DNA of 64,000 bases, taken from the NCBI RefSeq assembly GCF_020386615.1, contig NZ_CP077769.1:2170001-2234000 (forward strand). The letters are read 5' to 3'. Below, piece after piece: positions 46,994 through 55,281 of the stretch (within the stretch, counting starts at the first letter, position 1; every line of letters begins with the position of its first letter). Made by a program: the position numbers and the translations under genes. The notes below the pieces were generated by a model that was not told where the DNA came from, searched no databases, and saw only the letters and a list, made by a program, of their open reading frames with translations. This DNA is from Chitinophaga pendula. Its GTDB lineage: Bacteria; Bacteroidota; Bacteroidia; Chitinophagales; Chitinophagaceae.

Positions 46994-47028
46994 TTGCTTT
47001 AGTCAAATAATTTACTTGCTTTAGTCAA
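46994..47028 (+). promoter_or_regulatory. Tandem 13-bp repeat, candidate MarR operator
   Basis: TTGCTTTAGTCAA occurs exactly twice (46994-47006 and 47016-47028), 22 bp centre to centre, about two helical turns. Each copy has palindromic ends (TTG...CAA). The second copy overlaps the -33 element of the promoter upstream of the MarR-GNAT gene, so binding would block transcription. Autoregulation is inference. Confidence 0.5.
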
Positions 47029-47046
47029 CTATCTGTGATATTTTCG
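47016..47046 (+). promoter_or_regulatory. Promoter of the MarR-GNAT gene
   Basis: TTG at 47016-47018, a 20-base spacer, and TATTTTCG at 47039-47046 (one mismatch from TAnnTTTG). The start point would be about ten bases before the ATG at 47063, with AAAGGA as ribosome-binding site. Confidence 0.5.
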
Positions 47047-47062
47047 CTGTAAATAAAGGACG

Positions 47063-48004
47063 ATGACCACGCAATTAAGCACCGTAGCCGCCGTAAGAGA
47101 ATTTAACAGGTACTATACCGGCGTCATCGGCTTGCTGAACCAACATATCCTCGACAGCGACCTCTCCCTCTCAGAAGTACGCGTCCTCTACGAAATAGGA
47201 GAACGCACAGACTGCACCGCCGGCCAACTCACCACCGTATTAGGCATCGATGGCGGATACCTCAGCCGCGTCCTAAAAGCCTTCGAAAAGAAAGGCTGGA
47301 TCACCAGAAAACGCTGCGCAGACGATGGCAGGACCTGGCACCTCCTCCTCTCCGATAAAGGTAGAGAACTGATCTCCCTGCTCAACGATCGCTCCAATAC
47401 ACAGATCAGTAACCTCCTGCAACCACTGCCGCCAGCCAGCCAACAGGCCGTCGCCAATGCCATGAAAAACATCCGCGATATCCTGTCCGCCGACAACACA
47501 TCCGCGCCAAATACCTCACAAATAACATTTCGGCATGAACTCCTGCCGGGCGATGTAGGATACCTCATCTACCTCCATGGCCATCTCTATGCCCGCGATA
47601 CCGGCTATAACCTCGAATTCGAACAGTACGTCTGCGGCACCTTCCAGGACTTCCTTCGTACCTACAACCCCTCAAAAGACCGCGTATTCATGGCCATCCA
47701 TGAAGCACACATCATCGGCGCCGTAGCCATACTCGGACATTCCAAAACCACCGCACAACTGCGCTGGTTCCTCCTCGATCCGGCATTCCGCGGCCTGGGC
47801 CTGGGCAAAAAACTACTACAGGATGCCCTCAGCTTCTGCAAAGAAAAAAAATATGAAAAAGTCTACCTGCTCACCACCAGCCTGCAAACCACCGCTATAG
47901 AGCTATACAAAAAAGCAGGATTCCGTAAGACAGGGGAGAAGCACCTCCACCAATGGGGAAAGGAATTGTTCGAAGAAAGATATGATATGGACCTCAGCTA
48001 CTGA
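47063..48004 (+). CDS. MarR-family regulator fused to GNAT acetyltransferase
   Basis: 313 residues. Residues 1-145 are a MarR winged helix: LSLSEVRVLYEI, TAGQLTTVLGIDGGYLSRVLKAFEKKGWI, then KRCADDGRTWHLLLSDKGREL (wing). Residues 155-313 are a GNAT domain with RWFLLDPAFRGLGLGKKLLQDAL and LLTTSLQTTAIELYKKAGF. MarR-GNAT fusions are a known architecture whose acetyl-transfer substrate is usually not known. It would be a cytoplasmic regulator whose activity may depend on acetyl-CoA or an amine ligand. The 3' end overlaps the convergent DinB gene by seven bases. Two identical 13-bp repeats upstream suggest that it represses itself. Confidence 0.9.
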   Translation: MTTQLSTVAAVREFNRYYTGVIGLLNQHILDSDLSLSEVRVLYEIGERTDCTAGQLTTVLGIDGGYLSRVLKAFEKKGWITRKRCADDGRTWHLLLSDKGRELISLLNDRSNTQISNLLQPLPPASQQAVANAMKNIRDILSADNTSAPNTSQITFRHELLPGDVGYLIYLHGHLYARDTGYNLEFEQYVCGTFQDFLRTYNPSKDRVFMAIHEAHIIGAVAILGHSKTTAQLRWFLLDPAFRGLGLGKKLLQDALSFCKEKKYEKVYLLTTSLQTTAIELYKKAGFRKTGEKHLHQWGKELFEERYDMDLSY

Positions 48005-48471
48005 GCCACCTCACTGTACTTATGTAATAACACGATCTGACCCAGATGATAGGCCGCGTGTTCGATCACTCCCTGCAAATAATAGATCACCGCCTGTTCC
48101 GTACCGGGAACCGCCTCATACAACCGCTCCTCCGGATAATCCCGGATCACCGCAAGCATCTCCTCACACGAATGCTTGAACCGGTGCAACGATGCCTGCC
48201 AGTTCTCCTCACCATGATTCTCCGGCAAATAAAAATCCGGCAGATCACCGTCCTGCTGCAACCGCTCGTTGTTTAGATAACGCATCACCTCCTGGTGCCA
48301 GTAGATCAGATGATTGATCAGCTCCCACACACAATGGGAATCCCCCAACCGTTTCGTAGCCTGCGTAGCATTCATACGGCTCAGATGATCGTGGAAATTC
48401 ACAGAGATCCAGGGATCCCCGTTATATAACTGCTGTAGCGAATCCGCCAGGGTCTTGCTATGTAATGACAT
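47998..48471 (-). CDS. DinB superfamily protein
   Basis: 157 residues forming the four-helix DinB fold. The metal-binding His pattern is visible: His in VWELINHLIYWHQEV and in GVIEHAAYHLGQI. Family members are metal-binding enzymes, some acting as bacillithiol or mycothiol S-transferases, others of unknown activity. It is leftward, alone, and its 3' end overlaps the MarR-GNAT gene. The 242 bp upstream (48472-48713) before the carboxylase gene hold the promoters of both genes; no clear box was identified. Confidence 0.85.
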   Translation of the reverse strand: MSLHSKTLADSLQQLYNGDPWISVNFHDHLSRMNATQATKRLGDSHCVWELINHLIYWHQEVMRYLNNERLQQDGDLPDFYLPENHGEENWQASLHRFKHSCEEMLAVIRDYPEERLYEAVPGTEQAVIYYLQGVIEHAAYHLGQIVLLHKYSEVAQ

Positions 48472-48713
48472 CGGGAAAGGTTTATCGCATGAACTATGAA
48501 CACCTACTAAATTTACAACTTACTTTTTAATTCATTTTCTACGGAACCGCTCTCCCCACGGATATTGTATAAATAACAGCCGCCTGGCCTCGAGATTGTT
48601 CAGTAACAACAACGCGTTTATCCGTACAGGTTTACGACAGGCTCGGCCGTCCGTCTTTGTATCTGTATTTTAACTTAACTTCCGTACTCAAATTTTAAAA
48701 CCATTACACGTTT

Positions 48714-50351
48714 ATGGAGCAGCAGCAACTGGAGATCAACAAGAATGAAGATGCCATGCGGATGGCCATTAGTACGGTAAAACAACGACTGGCAGTAATA
48801 GAACAGGGCGGTGGTAAAAAGAACCTCGAAAAGGTAAAGGAAAAAGGTAAGCTCAACGCCAGGGAACGTATCGCCTACCTGCTGGACAAAGACAGCTCCT
48901 TCGTCGAACTAGGCGCATTCGCCGGATATGAAATGTATGCCGAACATGGTGGCTGTCCCGCCGCAGGCACCGTCGGTGGCATAGGATACGTGAGTGGCCG
49001 CCAATGTATGATCGTCGCCAACGACATGACCGTGAAAGCAGGTGCCTGGTTCCCCATAACCGGCAAAAAACAACTCCGGCTCCAGGAAATAGCCATGGAA
49101 AACCACCTGCCCATTATATACCTCGTCGACAGCGCAGGCGTTTATCTGCCCATGCAAGACGAAATATTCCCCGATAAAGAACACTTCGGCCGCATCTTCC
49201 GCAACAACGCCAGGATGAGCGCCATGGGCATCACACAGATCGCCGCCGTAATGGGTAGCTGCGTCGCCGGCGGAGCCTACCTGCCCATCATGAGCGATGA
49301 AGTGCTCATGGTGGAAGGCAACGGCTTCATCTTCCTCGCAGGACCATACCTCGTAAAAGCCGCCATCGGCGAAAATATCGACGCCGAAACACTGGGCGGC
49401 GCCGTTACCCACACCGAAATATCCGGCATCGCCGACTATAAATTCAAAACCGACCAGGAATGCCTCGATCATATCAAAAAAATGATGAGCAAACTGGGCG
49501 CCCCCGCTAACGCCGGCTTCGATAGGGCAAAACCAGAAGCACCCCTGCACGATCCCAAAGAAATATATGGCATCATCCCCGCAGATAGCACCCGCCCTTA
49601 CGATATGATCGATGTCATCCAGCGCCTCGTCGATCGCTCCGAATTCGATCAGTACAAAGAAGACTATGGCAAAAGCATCCTCTGCGGATACGCCCGCATC
49701 GACGGTTGGGCCGTAGGCATCGTCGCCAACCAACGCAAAATCGTAAAAAGCAAAAAAGGAGAGATGCAGATGGGCGGCGTCATCTATAACGATAGCGCCG
49801 ACAAAGCAGCCCGCTTCATCATGAACTGCAACCAGAAAAAGATCCCGCTCATATTCCTCCAGGATGTCACCGGGTTCATGGTAGGCAGCCGCAGCGAACA
49901 TGCCGGCATCATCAAAGATGGCGCAAAACTCGTCAACGCCGTATCCAATTCCGTCGTACCTAAAATCACCATCATCGTAGGTAACTCCTACGGCGCCGGC
50001 AACTACGCCATGTGCGGCAAAGCATACGACCCCCGCTTCATATATGCCTGGCCTACCGCCAAGATCGCAGTAATGGGCGGCGGACAAGCAGCCGGAACAC
50101 TCCTGCAGATACAGGTCGCTTCCCTAAAAGCCAAAGGCAAAGAGATCACCCCCGAAGAAGAAGCAAAACTACTCTCCGATATCACCGAACGATTCAACAG
50201 CCAAACCACACCATACTACGCCGCCGCTCGCCTCTGGGTAGATGATATCATCGACCCCGCAGACACCCGCCGCGTAATATCAGAAGGCCTCACCGCCGCC
50301 AACCAGGCCCCGGTAGATAATCCCTTCCAGCTGGGAGTATTCCAGGTATAA
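48714..50351 (+). CDS. Acyl-CoA carboxylase carboxyltransferase (beta) subunit
   Basis: 545 residues, cytoplasmic, biotin-dependent carboxyltransferase of the propionyl/methylcrotonyl-CoA carboxylase type. Typical motifs: GKLNARERIAYLLD near the start, MGSCVAGGAYLPIMSDE (oxyanion loop), DYKFKTDQECL, and in the C-terminal half FLQDVTGFMVG, GNSYGAGNYAMCGKAYDP and AWPTAKIAVMGGGQAAGTL. It joins carboxybiotin to an acyl-CoA and needs a separate biotin carboxylase/carrier subunit, not found adjacent. The pattern around CVAGGAYLP and NAGF resembles methylcrotonyl-CoA carboxylase, so leucine or isoprenoid catabolism is plausible, but the substrate is not certain. Confidence 0.9.
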   Translation: MEQQQLEINKNEDAMRMAISTVKQRLAVIEQGGGKKNLEKVKEKGKLNARERIAYLLDKDSSFVELGAFAGYEMYAEHGGCPAAGTVGGIGYVSGRQCMIVANDMTVKAGAWFPITGKKQLRLQEIAMENHLPIIYLVDSAGVYLPMQDEIFPDKEHFGRIFRNNARMSAMGITQIAAVMGSCVAGGAYLPIMSDEVLMVEGNGFIFLAGPYLVKAAIGENIDAETLGGAVTHTEISGIADYKFKTDQECLDHIKKMMSKLGAPANAGFDRAKPEAPLHDPKEIYGIIPADSTRPYDMIDVIQRLVDRSEFDQYKEDYGKSILCGYARIDGWAVGIVANQRKIVKSKKGEMQMGGVIYNDSADKAARFIMNCNQKKIPLIFLQDVTGFMVGSRSEHAGIIKDGAKLVNAVSNSVVPKITIIVGNSYGAGNYAMCGKAYDPRFIYAWPTAKIAVMGGGQAAGTLLQIQVASLKAKGKEITPEEEAKLLSDITERFNSQTTPYYAAARLWVDDIIDPADTRRVISEGLTAANQAPVDNPFQLGVFQV

Positions 50352-50377
50352 TCATTCCCCACTCTCATCATAGTAAA

Positions 50378-50424
50378 CAGTCGTAACCGCGTATCATCGT
50401 CATAAACGATCGCCGTTACGACTG
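50378..50424 (+). terminator. Terminator of the carboxylase gene
   Basis: Stem CAGTCGTAAC/GTTACGACTG (50378-50387 with 50415-50424) enclosing a smaller ATCGT/ACGAT hairpin, followed by TTTGTGTAT. It lies directly upstream of the RNase H promoter box. Confidence 0.65.
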
Positions 50425-50430
50425 TTTGTG

Positions 50431-50438
50431 TATATTTG
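50431..50438 (+). promoter_or_regulatory. -7 box of the RNase H gene
   Basis: TATATTTG is an exact match to TAnnTTTG; no TTG lies at the expected distance upstream. It ends 11 bases before the chosen ATG at 50450, so the transcript would be almost leaderless. Confidence 0.4.
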
Positions 50439-50449
50439 CGCCTCTTAAT

Positions 50450-50917
50450 ATGGCAGATCTCATCATCTATACAGACGGCTCCTCCCGTGGCAATCCCGGC
50501 CCCGGCGGTTATGGCGTAATCCTCATGTGGGGACAGGTACGTAAAGAAATATCCCAGGGATATCGCCGTACCACCAACAACCGCATGGAACTACTGGCCG
50601 TCATCGTCGCTCTCGAAGCACTCAAAAAACCAGGCCTCGTCGCCAACATATTCACCGATAGCGAATACGTCGTCAACGCCGTCACCAAAGGCTGGCTGTG
50701 GAATTGGGTCAAGATCGGCTTCAAGGATAAAAAAAATGCCGACCTCTGGAAACGCTTCATCCCCCTCTTCCGCCAACACCAAGTAAAACTGAACTGGGTA
50801 AAAGGACACGCCAGCAACCCATTCAATAACCGCTGCGACGAACTCGCCACTTCCGCAGCCGATAGCGGCAACTGGCTCATCGATGAAGGCTTCGAACAGG
50901 CCGAAAAAGGCTTGTAG
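50450..50917 (+). CDS. rnhA: Ribonuclease HI
   Basis: 155 residues from the ATG at 50450; an in-frame TTG at 50426 is upstream of the -7 box and rejected. RNase H fold with catalytic carboxylates in [16 protein letters not shown] (Asp), [16 protein letters not shown] (Glu) and FTDSEYVV (Asp), plus the fourth Asp in NNRCDELA. The basic protrusion W-LWNWVK...KNADLW is present as in E. coli RNase HI. It removes RNA from RNA-DNA hybrids such as R-loops and Okazaki primers. Single gene, cytoplasmic. Confidence 0.96.
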   Translation: MADLIIYTDGSSRGNPGPGGYGVILMWGQVRKEISQGYRRTTNNRMELLAVIVALEALKKPGLVANIFTDSEYVVNAVTKGWLWNWVKIGFKDKKNADLWKRFIPLFRQHQVKLNWVKGHASNPFNNRCDELATSAADSGNWLIDEGFEQAEKGL

Positions 50918-51056
50918 CGCCCTGGCCTGAAAATGCGCCTCCTCCATTTTATACGCTTTTAATCTTGAGAATTTACTACCTTACAGTCAACCTTATATTC
51001 TTAAAAATCGGCTGTATGTAGTATACCCCTTTTTGTACCCCTTAAACCCCTATTTA

Positions 51057-51734
51057 ATGAAAAAGCCCAAAAATCTTGGAAGTGCCTCCATGGCCCTAAT
51101 AAACTGTAGAGTACTTACTATTTATTTATTAATAGTCGTCTCCTTCCTCGCCTGCCGTAAAGAACCCACTGCACAATATGCATGCGATCCTGCAACACAG
51201 GCTTGGGTAGTGAAAAACCTCGATCACCTTTAAAATTTAAGCAGAGATAGTATACTGAAATATAGTTTTAACTATCAAATGGCAATCTTCAGAGCACTAA
51301 CGCCTGAAAAAAAAGTAAAACTATGGCAGGAGAAAATTAATATCGTTTTAGCCGGCAATCAATTAAGCGAAAGTGATAAAACACATTTGCGAAAATTGAT
51401 CAATTACCTCCAGCCTTATCACTATGAATCAACGAAGGGAAGAAGTGATTTTGCTGTCTATGCTAAACGATGGGAAGAAGATGCCAAAAAAATGGGATGG
51501 GATAGCGCCAAAGTTTTCTTTAATACCAATACCTGGTTAACTGAAACTGAATTCAAAGCCTTAAGAACAAAAGTGATGGAAGAAGAGAAATTAAATACGC
51601 AAAATAATAGAGCCACCGGACCTTCCTGTTCATGCAGTTATGATATCTACTGCGGTAGCTCTTTTTATGGAAAACATACAGCCGATTTATTGATTGTCTT
51701 TGAGAGAGGTCGAGTTCCCTATCGAACCTCTTAG
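51057..51734 (+). pseudogene. Fulvocin C-related gene interrupted by one in-frame stop
   Basis: Two pieces lie in the same frame: 51057-51233 (lipoprotein signal with VSFLAC, then CDPATQAWVVKNLDHL) and 51279-51734 (MAIFRALTPEKKVKLWQEKI, ending with a Cys-rich CSCSYDIYCGSS). Reading through the TAA at 51231-51233 joins them as NLDHL-stop-NLSRDSILKYSFNYQM, restoring the usual order of fulvocin C-related proteins (a Cys-Asp-Pro...Trp-Val start, then the (A/I)F.A.TPE.K..LW.EK block, then a C-rich tail). A CAA or CAG to TAA/TAG-type change would explain it. The C-terminal tail appears short for the family and may also be altered. The region is visibly more A/T-rich than its neighbours. Family identity is by pattern; loss of function is inference. 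Confidence 0.65.
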
Positions 51735-51766
51735 GATGCCCCCCAAATATTTTTTTAACATTTTTT

Positions 51767-51796
51767 TTGTCAATTTATATTATAACTATAGCTTTG
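51767..51796 (+). promoter_or_regulatory. Consensus promoter of the SusC/SusD transcript
   Basis: TTG at 51767-51769, a 19-base A/T-rich spacer and TAGCTTTG at 51789-51796, an exact match to TAnnTTTG. The transcript would start near 51803, giving a 360-base leader before susC. Confidence 0.75.
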
Positions 51797-51903
51797 CACC
51801 CTACTTAGCCTACCAAAATGGTAGAATAATTGTAAAAAACGGGGATATGTACCAGCCATTAGAGGCGTTGCTATATGCTTATTAATTTTTAATGGAGAAA
51901 ATA

Positions 51904-51987
51904 ATGGAAATCAGTCTAATTAAAACCAACTGCACTATACTCACCCGCCAACATAGCTGCTGTTGCTGTACATACATGGCAGCATAA
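51904..51987 (+). CDS. Short leader ORF with four consecutive Cys codons
   Basis: 27 codons preceded by TGGAG (51893-51897), seven bases before the ATG. The peptide ends RQHSCCCCTYMAA and has another Cys at position 10. A run of Cys codons in a short ORF in a long 5' leader is the expected form of a cysteine-responsive attenuator, in which ribosome stalling at Cys codons sets the downstream RNA fold. It is located between the consensus promoter and susC. The mechanism is inference; no database match was made. Confidence 0.55.
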   Translation: MEISLIKTNCTILTRQHSCCCCTYMAA

Positions 51988-52163
51988 TCCATCATATTTT
52001 ACTGATCGCATATCGTCCGTAATATATCCTGCCAGATATAGACGGGAGAGGACTGTCATGTAATAACTGCCAACCATTTGCGGGTAGGATATCTCATATC
52101 TATATCCCCCGACACAAAAAGACAAGACACAAGCACCAACACATTTAAAAAACATAAGAATCC
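51988..52163 (+). promoter_or_regulatory. Leader region between the Cys ORF and susC
   Basis: About 175 bases. A stem CGGGTAGGATAT/ATATCCCCCG with a two-base bulge (about 52081-52115) is the clearest structure. No T tract follows it on the plus strand, so the control step, if any, might be translation or Rho/anti-termination rather than intrinsic termination. Confidence 0.4.
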
Positions 52164-55100
52164 ATGAATTTTATGTACAAACGTATTCTTTTATTGCTGG
52201 CATTACTGCTGCCGTTTGCGTTGTATGCGCAGACGAAAGAAATAAGCGGTACCATCCTGTCTGCACAGGACAATATACCACTACCAGGCGCTTCCGTAAA
52301 AGTAAAAGGAACCGCTAAAGGTACCGTTACTAACACAGATGGGCAGTTCAAATTCGACGTGGACGCCACCGCCACCACATTAGTGATAACTTATGTGGGA
52401 ATGCAACAACAGGAGGTGGCCATCACAAATACATCATTGAAAGTATTCTTAAGACCTGCCAGTAGGGATATTGATGAATATGTTGTTGTCGCTTATGGCG
52501 CCGCGAAAAAGTCTAGTTATACCGGCGCAGTATCCCAGATTAAAAAAGATCAGATCGAACGTTTACAGGTATCCAGTATTTCGAAGGCATTGCAAGGACT
52601 CGCACCTGGCCTGCAATCAGTATCTGCTAGCGGTCAGCCGGGAACAGAGGCCACTATCCGCATCCGTGGTATTGGCTCCATAAATGCTTCCAGCGATCCG
52701 CTATATGTAGTGGATGGCGCACCTTACTCCGGACCTATTAACGCCATCAATCCTTTTGATATCGAATCCATCAGCATACTGAAAGATGCCGCTTCAAGCG
52801 CATTATACGGATCCAGAGGAGCCAACGGTGTTATCATCATTACGACGAAGCAAGGTAAAAATACCGCCAAAGGGGCAACTGTCAACGCCAGAGTAAGCCG
52901 TGGTATCAGCAATAGAGCCGTAAAAGACTATACACAGCTTGGTGGCGATCAATATTTTGAACTAACCTGGGAAGCACTGCGAAACGCTGCATTAGCCAAT
53001 GGTACACCAGCAGCCTTGGCGGCAGAACAAGCCAGCAACCGACTGGTCGAAAGACTGGGCATCAACCCGTATGGACCGCAATTCCCTCGCCCCGTAGGCA
53101 CAGATGGTAAATTAGCCCCTGGTGCCCGCCTCCTTTGGAATGATAACTGGCAGAAAGCAACCCAGCAACAAGGTAATCGTACAGAAGCCAACCTGAACAT
53201 CAGCGGCGCCGGCGAAAATGTCCGTTACTTTATTTCCGGTGGATACCTCGATGACCAGGGAATCGCGCTGGCATCCGGATTTAAAAGATATTCAGTAAGG
53301 ACCAATCTGGAGATAAATGCCAAAGAATGGCTGAAAATTGGCCTTAACATGAATGCTGCCCACTCACTGCAAAATAGCCCTCCCTCTGAAGATAGTCGTA
53401 CCGATAACTCTATTAACTACGGACGATTAATGGCTCCGATCTATCCCATCTATCAACGCACACCCGACGGGCAGTTCGTGCTTGATGCAGCAGGCAACCA
53501 GATACTGGATTATGGAGCTTATCGCCCTAGTGCCGCCAACGCTAACACTAACCTTATAGGTACCGCCGGCCTGGACAAACATGACAGTATCCGGGATAAC
53601 GTCTCTGCCCGCCTTTTTGCAGAAATCGCTATCTTAAAGGAACTGAAATTTAAAACCAGTTTTAATATCGACTATACCAATCGTACCGCAAGTGATTACA
53701 CCAATCCGGAATTTGGATGGGATGCACCAATAAAAGGTACCGTCTCCAGGTATAACAGCCGCACATTAAGCTGGACATTGAGTAACATATTTACCTACGA
53801 GAAGACGTTTAACCGCAACCACCATATTAATTTGTTGGCAGGACAAGAAGCTTATAGCTACAACTGGCGATATATTAATGGTGAACGCCAGAATTTTGCA
53901 TTGCCTGGTCTGCAGGAACCAACAGCAGCTTCTCAGCTGAAAGGATTTGGCGGCTATAGCATCGACTACAGCCTCGCCAGTTATCTTGGCCGCGCAGAAT
54001 ACGACTATCAGGGTAAATATTACCTCTCCGGATCCCTCCGCACAGATGGTACTTCCCGGTTCTCTCCCAATCGTCGTTGGGGTACATTCTGGTCATTGGG
54101 TGCCTCCTGGCTGCTACACCGTGAAGAATTCCTGAAAAATCAATCCTGGATCAATAGCCTGAGCCTGAAAGCCAGCTATGGTGGACAAGGAAATGATAAC
54201 ATTGGTAACTATTTCGCCTACCAGGGCCTATACACCTTGTACAGCAACCTGGGAGAAGGAGGAACATATAAAAGCCGGCTGGGTACACCCAATTTGCAAT
54301 GGGAAACAAACCTTAACCTGAATATAGGTGTAGACTTCTCCCTGTTCCAAAACCGCCTTAGTGGTACCATCGAATACTTCCAACGTAAATCACAAAAACT
54401 TTTATACGCCAGACCAATGGCACCTTCTACCGGCTTCAGTTCCGTAGATGAAAATATAGGTGCGCTCAAAAATACAGGTATAGATGTACAACTGCGCGGT
54501 ATTCCTGTACAAACTAAAGACTTTAGCTGGGCAGTAGATCTCAATGTTTCTCACTACAAAAACAGGATCACCTCGCTGCCACAACAAGAGATCATCAGCG
54601 GTACCAAGAAATTAATGGTAGGTAAATCCATCTATGATTTCTTCATCCGCGAATGGGCCGGCGTAAACCCGGATAATGGTAACCCCGAATGGTATAAAGT
54701 AGATGCAAGCGGCAAGAAAACACGTACTTCCGTGTACGCAGATGCTACACAGGTATATGCCGGCTCCGCTTTGCCTGACTTCTTTGGTGGTCTAAACAAT
54801 ACCTTTACTTATAAGGGAATATCCCTCTCCGTATTATTGACTTATAGCGTAGGTGGTAAAGTACTGGATGGCGACGTTCCCCTGTTGTATCATAATGGCT
54901 CCTCCCCGGGAAGGGCCTGGCATGCAGACATGATCAACCGCTGGACCCCGGAAAACAGGAATACAGATATCCCGAAATTATCCACCGTCAATAACAACTG
55001 GACCTCTACCTCCACCCGCTTCCTATACGATGCTTCTTATGCAAGGCTGAAAAATGTAACGCTGACTTATGCCTTACCGCATTCGCTACTCCAATATATA

Positions 55101-55256
55101 CACCTCAGCGGCCTTAGTATATATGTGCAAGGTGACAATCTTCTCACTTGGTTCGGACACAAAGGAATGGACCCGGAACAGACAGTGGGGGGGACTACTT
55201 ACTTCCGCTATCCGGCTATCAAAAGTTTTTCAGCAGGTATCAACCTGAGCTTCTAG
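52164..55256 (+). CDS. SusC/RagA-family TonB-linked outer-membrane transporter
   Basis: 1030 residues; starts at 52164, though the Met four codons on (MYKRILLLLALLLPFALYAQ) could be the real start. Signal peptide, then a carboxypeptidase-like domain (about 22-95), a plug (about 105-225, with the typical DPLYVVDGAPYSG and SILKDAASSALYGSRGANGV), and a 22-strand barrel to the end. It imports a ligand captured by its SusD partner, using TonB energy. The next gene, 25 bp away, is the SusD lipoprotein. No glycoside hydrolase follows, so the nutrient need not be a glycan. The cysteine-codon leader upstream suggests a sulphur-containing ligand. Confidence 0.95.
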   Translation: MNFMYKRILLLLALLLPFALYAQTKEISGTILSAQDNIPLPGASVKVKGTAKGTVTNTDGQFKFDVDATATTLVITYVGMQQQEVAITNTSLKVFLRPASRDIDEYVVVAYGAAKKSSYTGAVSQIKKDQIERLQVSSISKALQGLAPGLQSVSASGQPGTEATIRIRGIGSINASSDPLYVVDGAPYSGPINAINPFDIESISILKDAASSALYGSRGANGVIIITTKQGKNTAKGATVNARVSRGISNRAVKDYTQLGGDQYFELTWEALRNAALANGTPAALAAEQASNRLVERLGINPYGPQFPRPVGTDGKLAPGARLLWNDNWQKATQQQGNRTEANLNISGAGENVRYFISGGYLDDQGIALASGFKRYSVRTNLEINAKEWLKIGLNMNAAHSLQNSPPSEDSRTDNSINYGRLMAPIYPIYQRTPDGQFVLDAAGNQILDYGAYRPSAANANTNLIGTAGLDKHDSIRDNVSARLFAEIAILKELKFKTSFNIDYTNRTASDYTNPEFGWDAPIKGTVSRYNSRTLSWTLSNIFTYEKTFNRNHHINLLAGQEAYSYNWRYINGERQNFALPGLQEPTAASQLKGFGGYSIDYSLASYLGRAEYDYQGKYYLSGSLRTDGTSRFSPNRRWGTFWSLGASWLLHREEFLKNQSWINSLSLKASYGGQGNDNIGNYFAYQGLYTLYSNLGEGGTYKSRLGTPNLQWETNLNLNIGVDFSLFQNRLSGTIEYFQRKSQKLLYARPMAPSTGFSSVDENIGALKNTGIDVQLRGIPVQTKDFSWAVDLNVSHYKNRITSLPQQEIISGTKKLMVGKSIYDFFIREWAGVNPDNGNPEWYKVDASGKKTRTSVYADATQVYAGSALPDFFGGLNNTFTYKGISLSVLLTYSVGGKVLDGDVPLLYHNGSSPGRAWHADMINRWTPENRNTDIPKLSTVNNNWTSTSTRFLYDASYARLKNVTLTYALPHSLLQYIHLSGLSIYVQGDNLLTWFGHKGMDPEQTVGGTTYFRYPAIKSFSAGINLSF

Positions 55257-55281
55257 AAGTCTCGCATAGTGATCATTAAAA

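Noticed and set aside
48909..50087. 392-codon antisense ORF inside the carboxylase gene
   Set aside because: Shadow frame of a GC-biased gene; its protein has no signal or domain pattern.
51694..51885. 63-codon ORF overlapping the fulvocin C-related gene end
   Set aside because: It starts inside the pseudogene in another frame and crosses the susC promoter.
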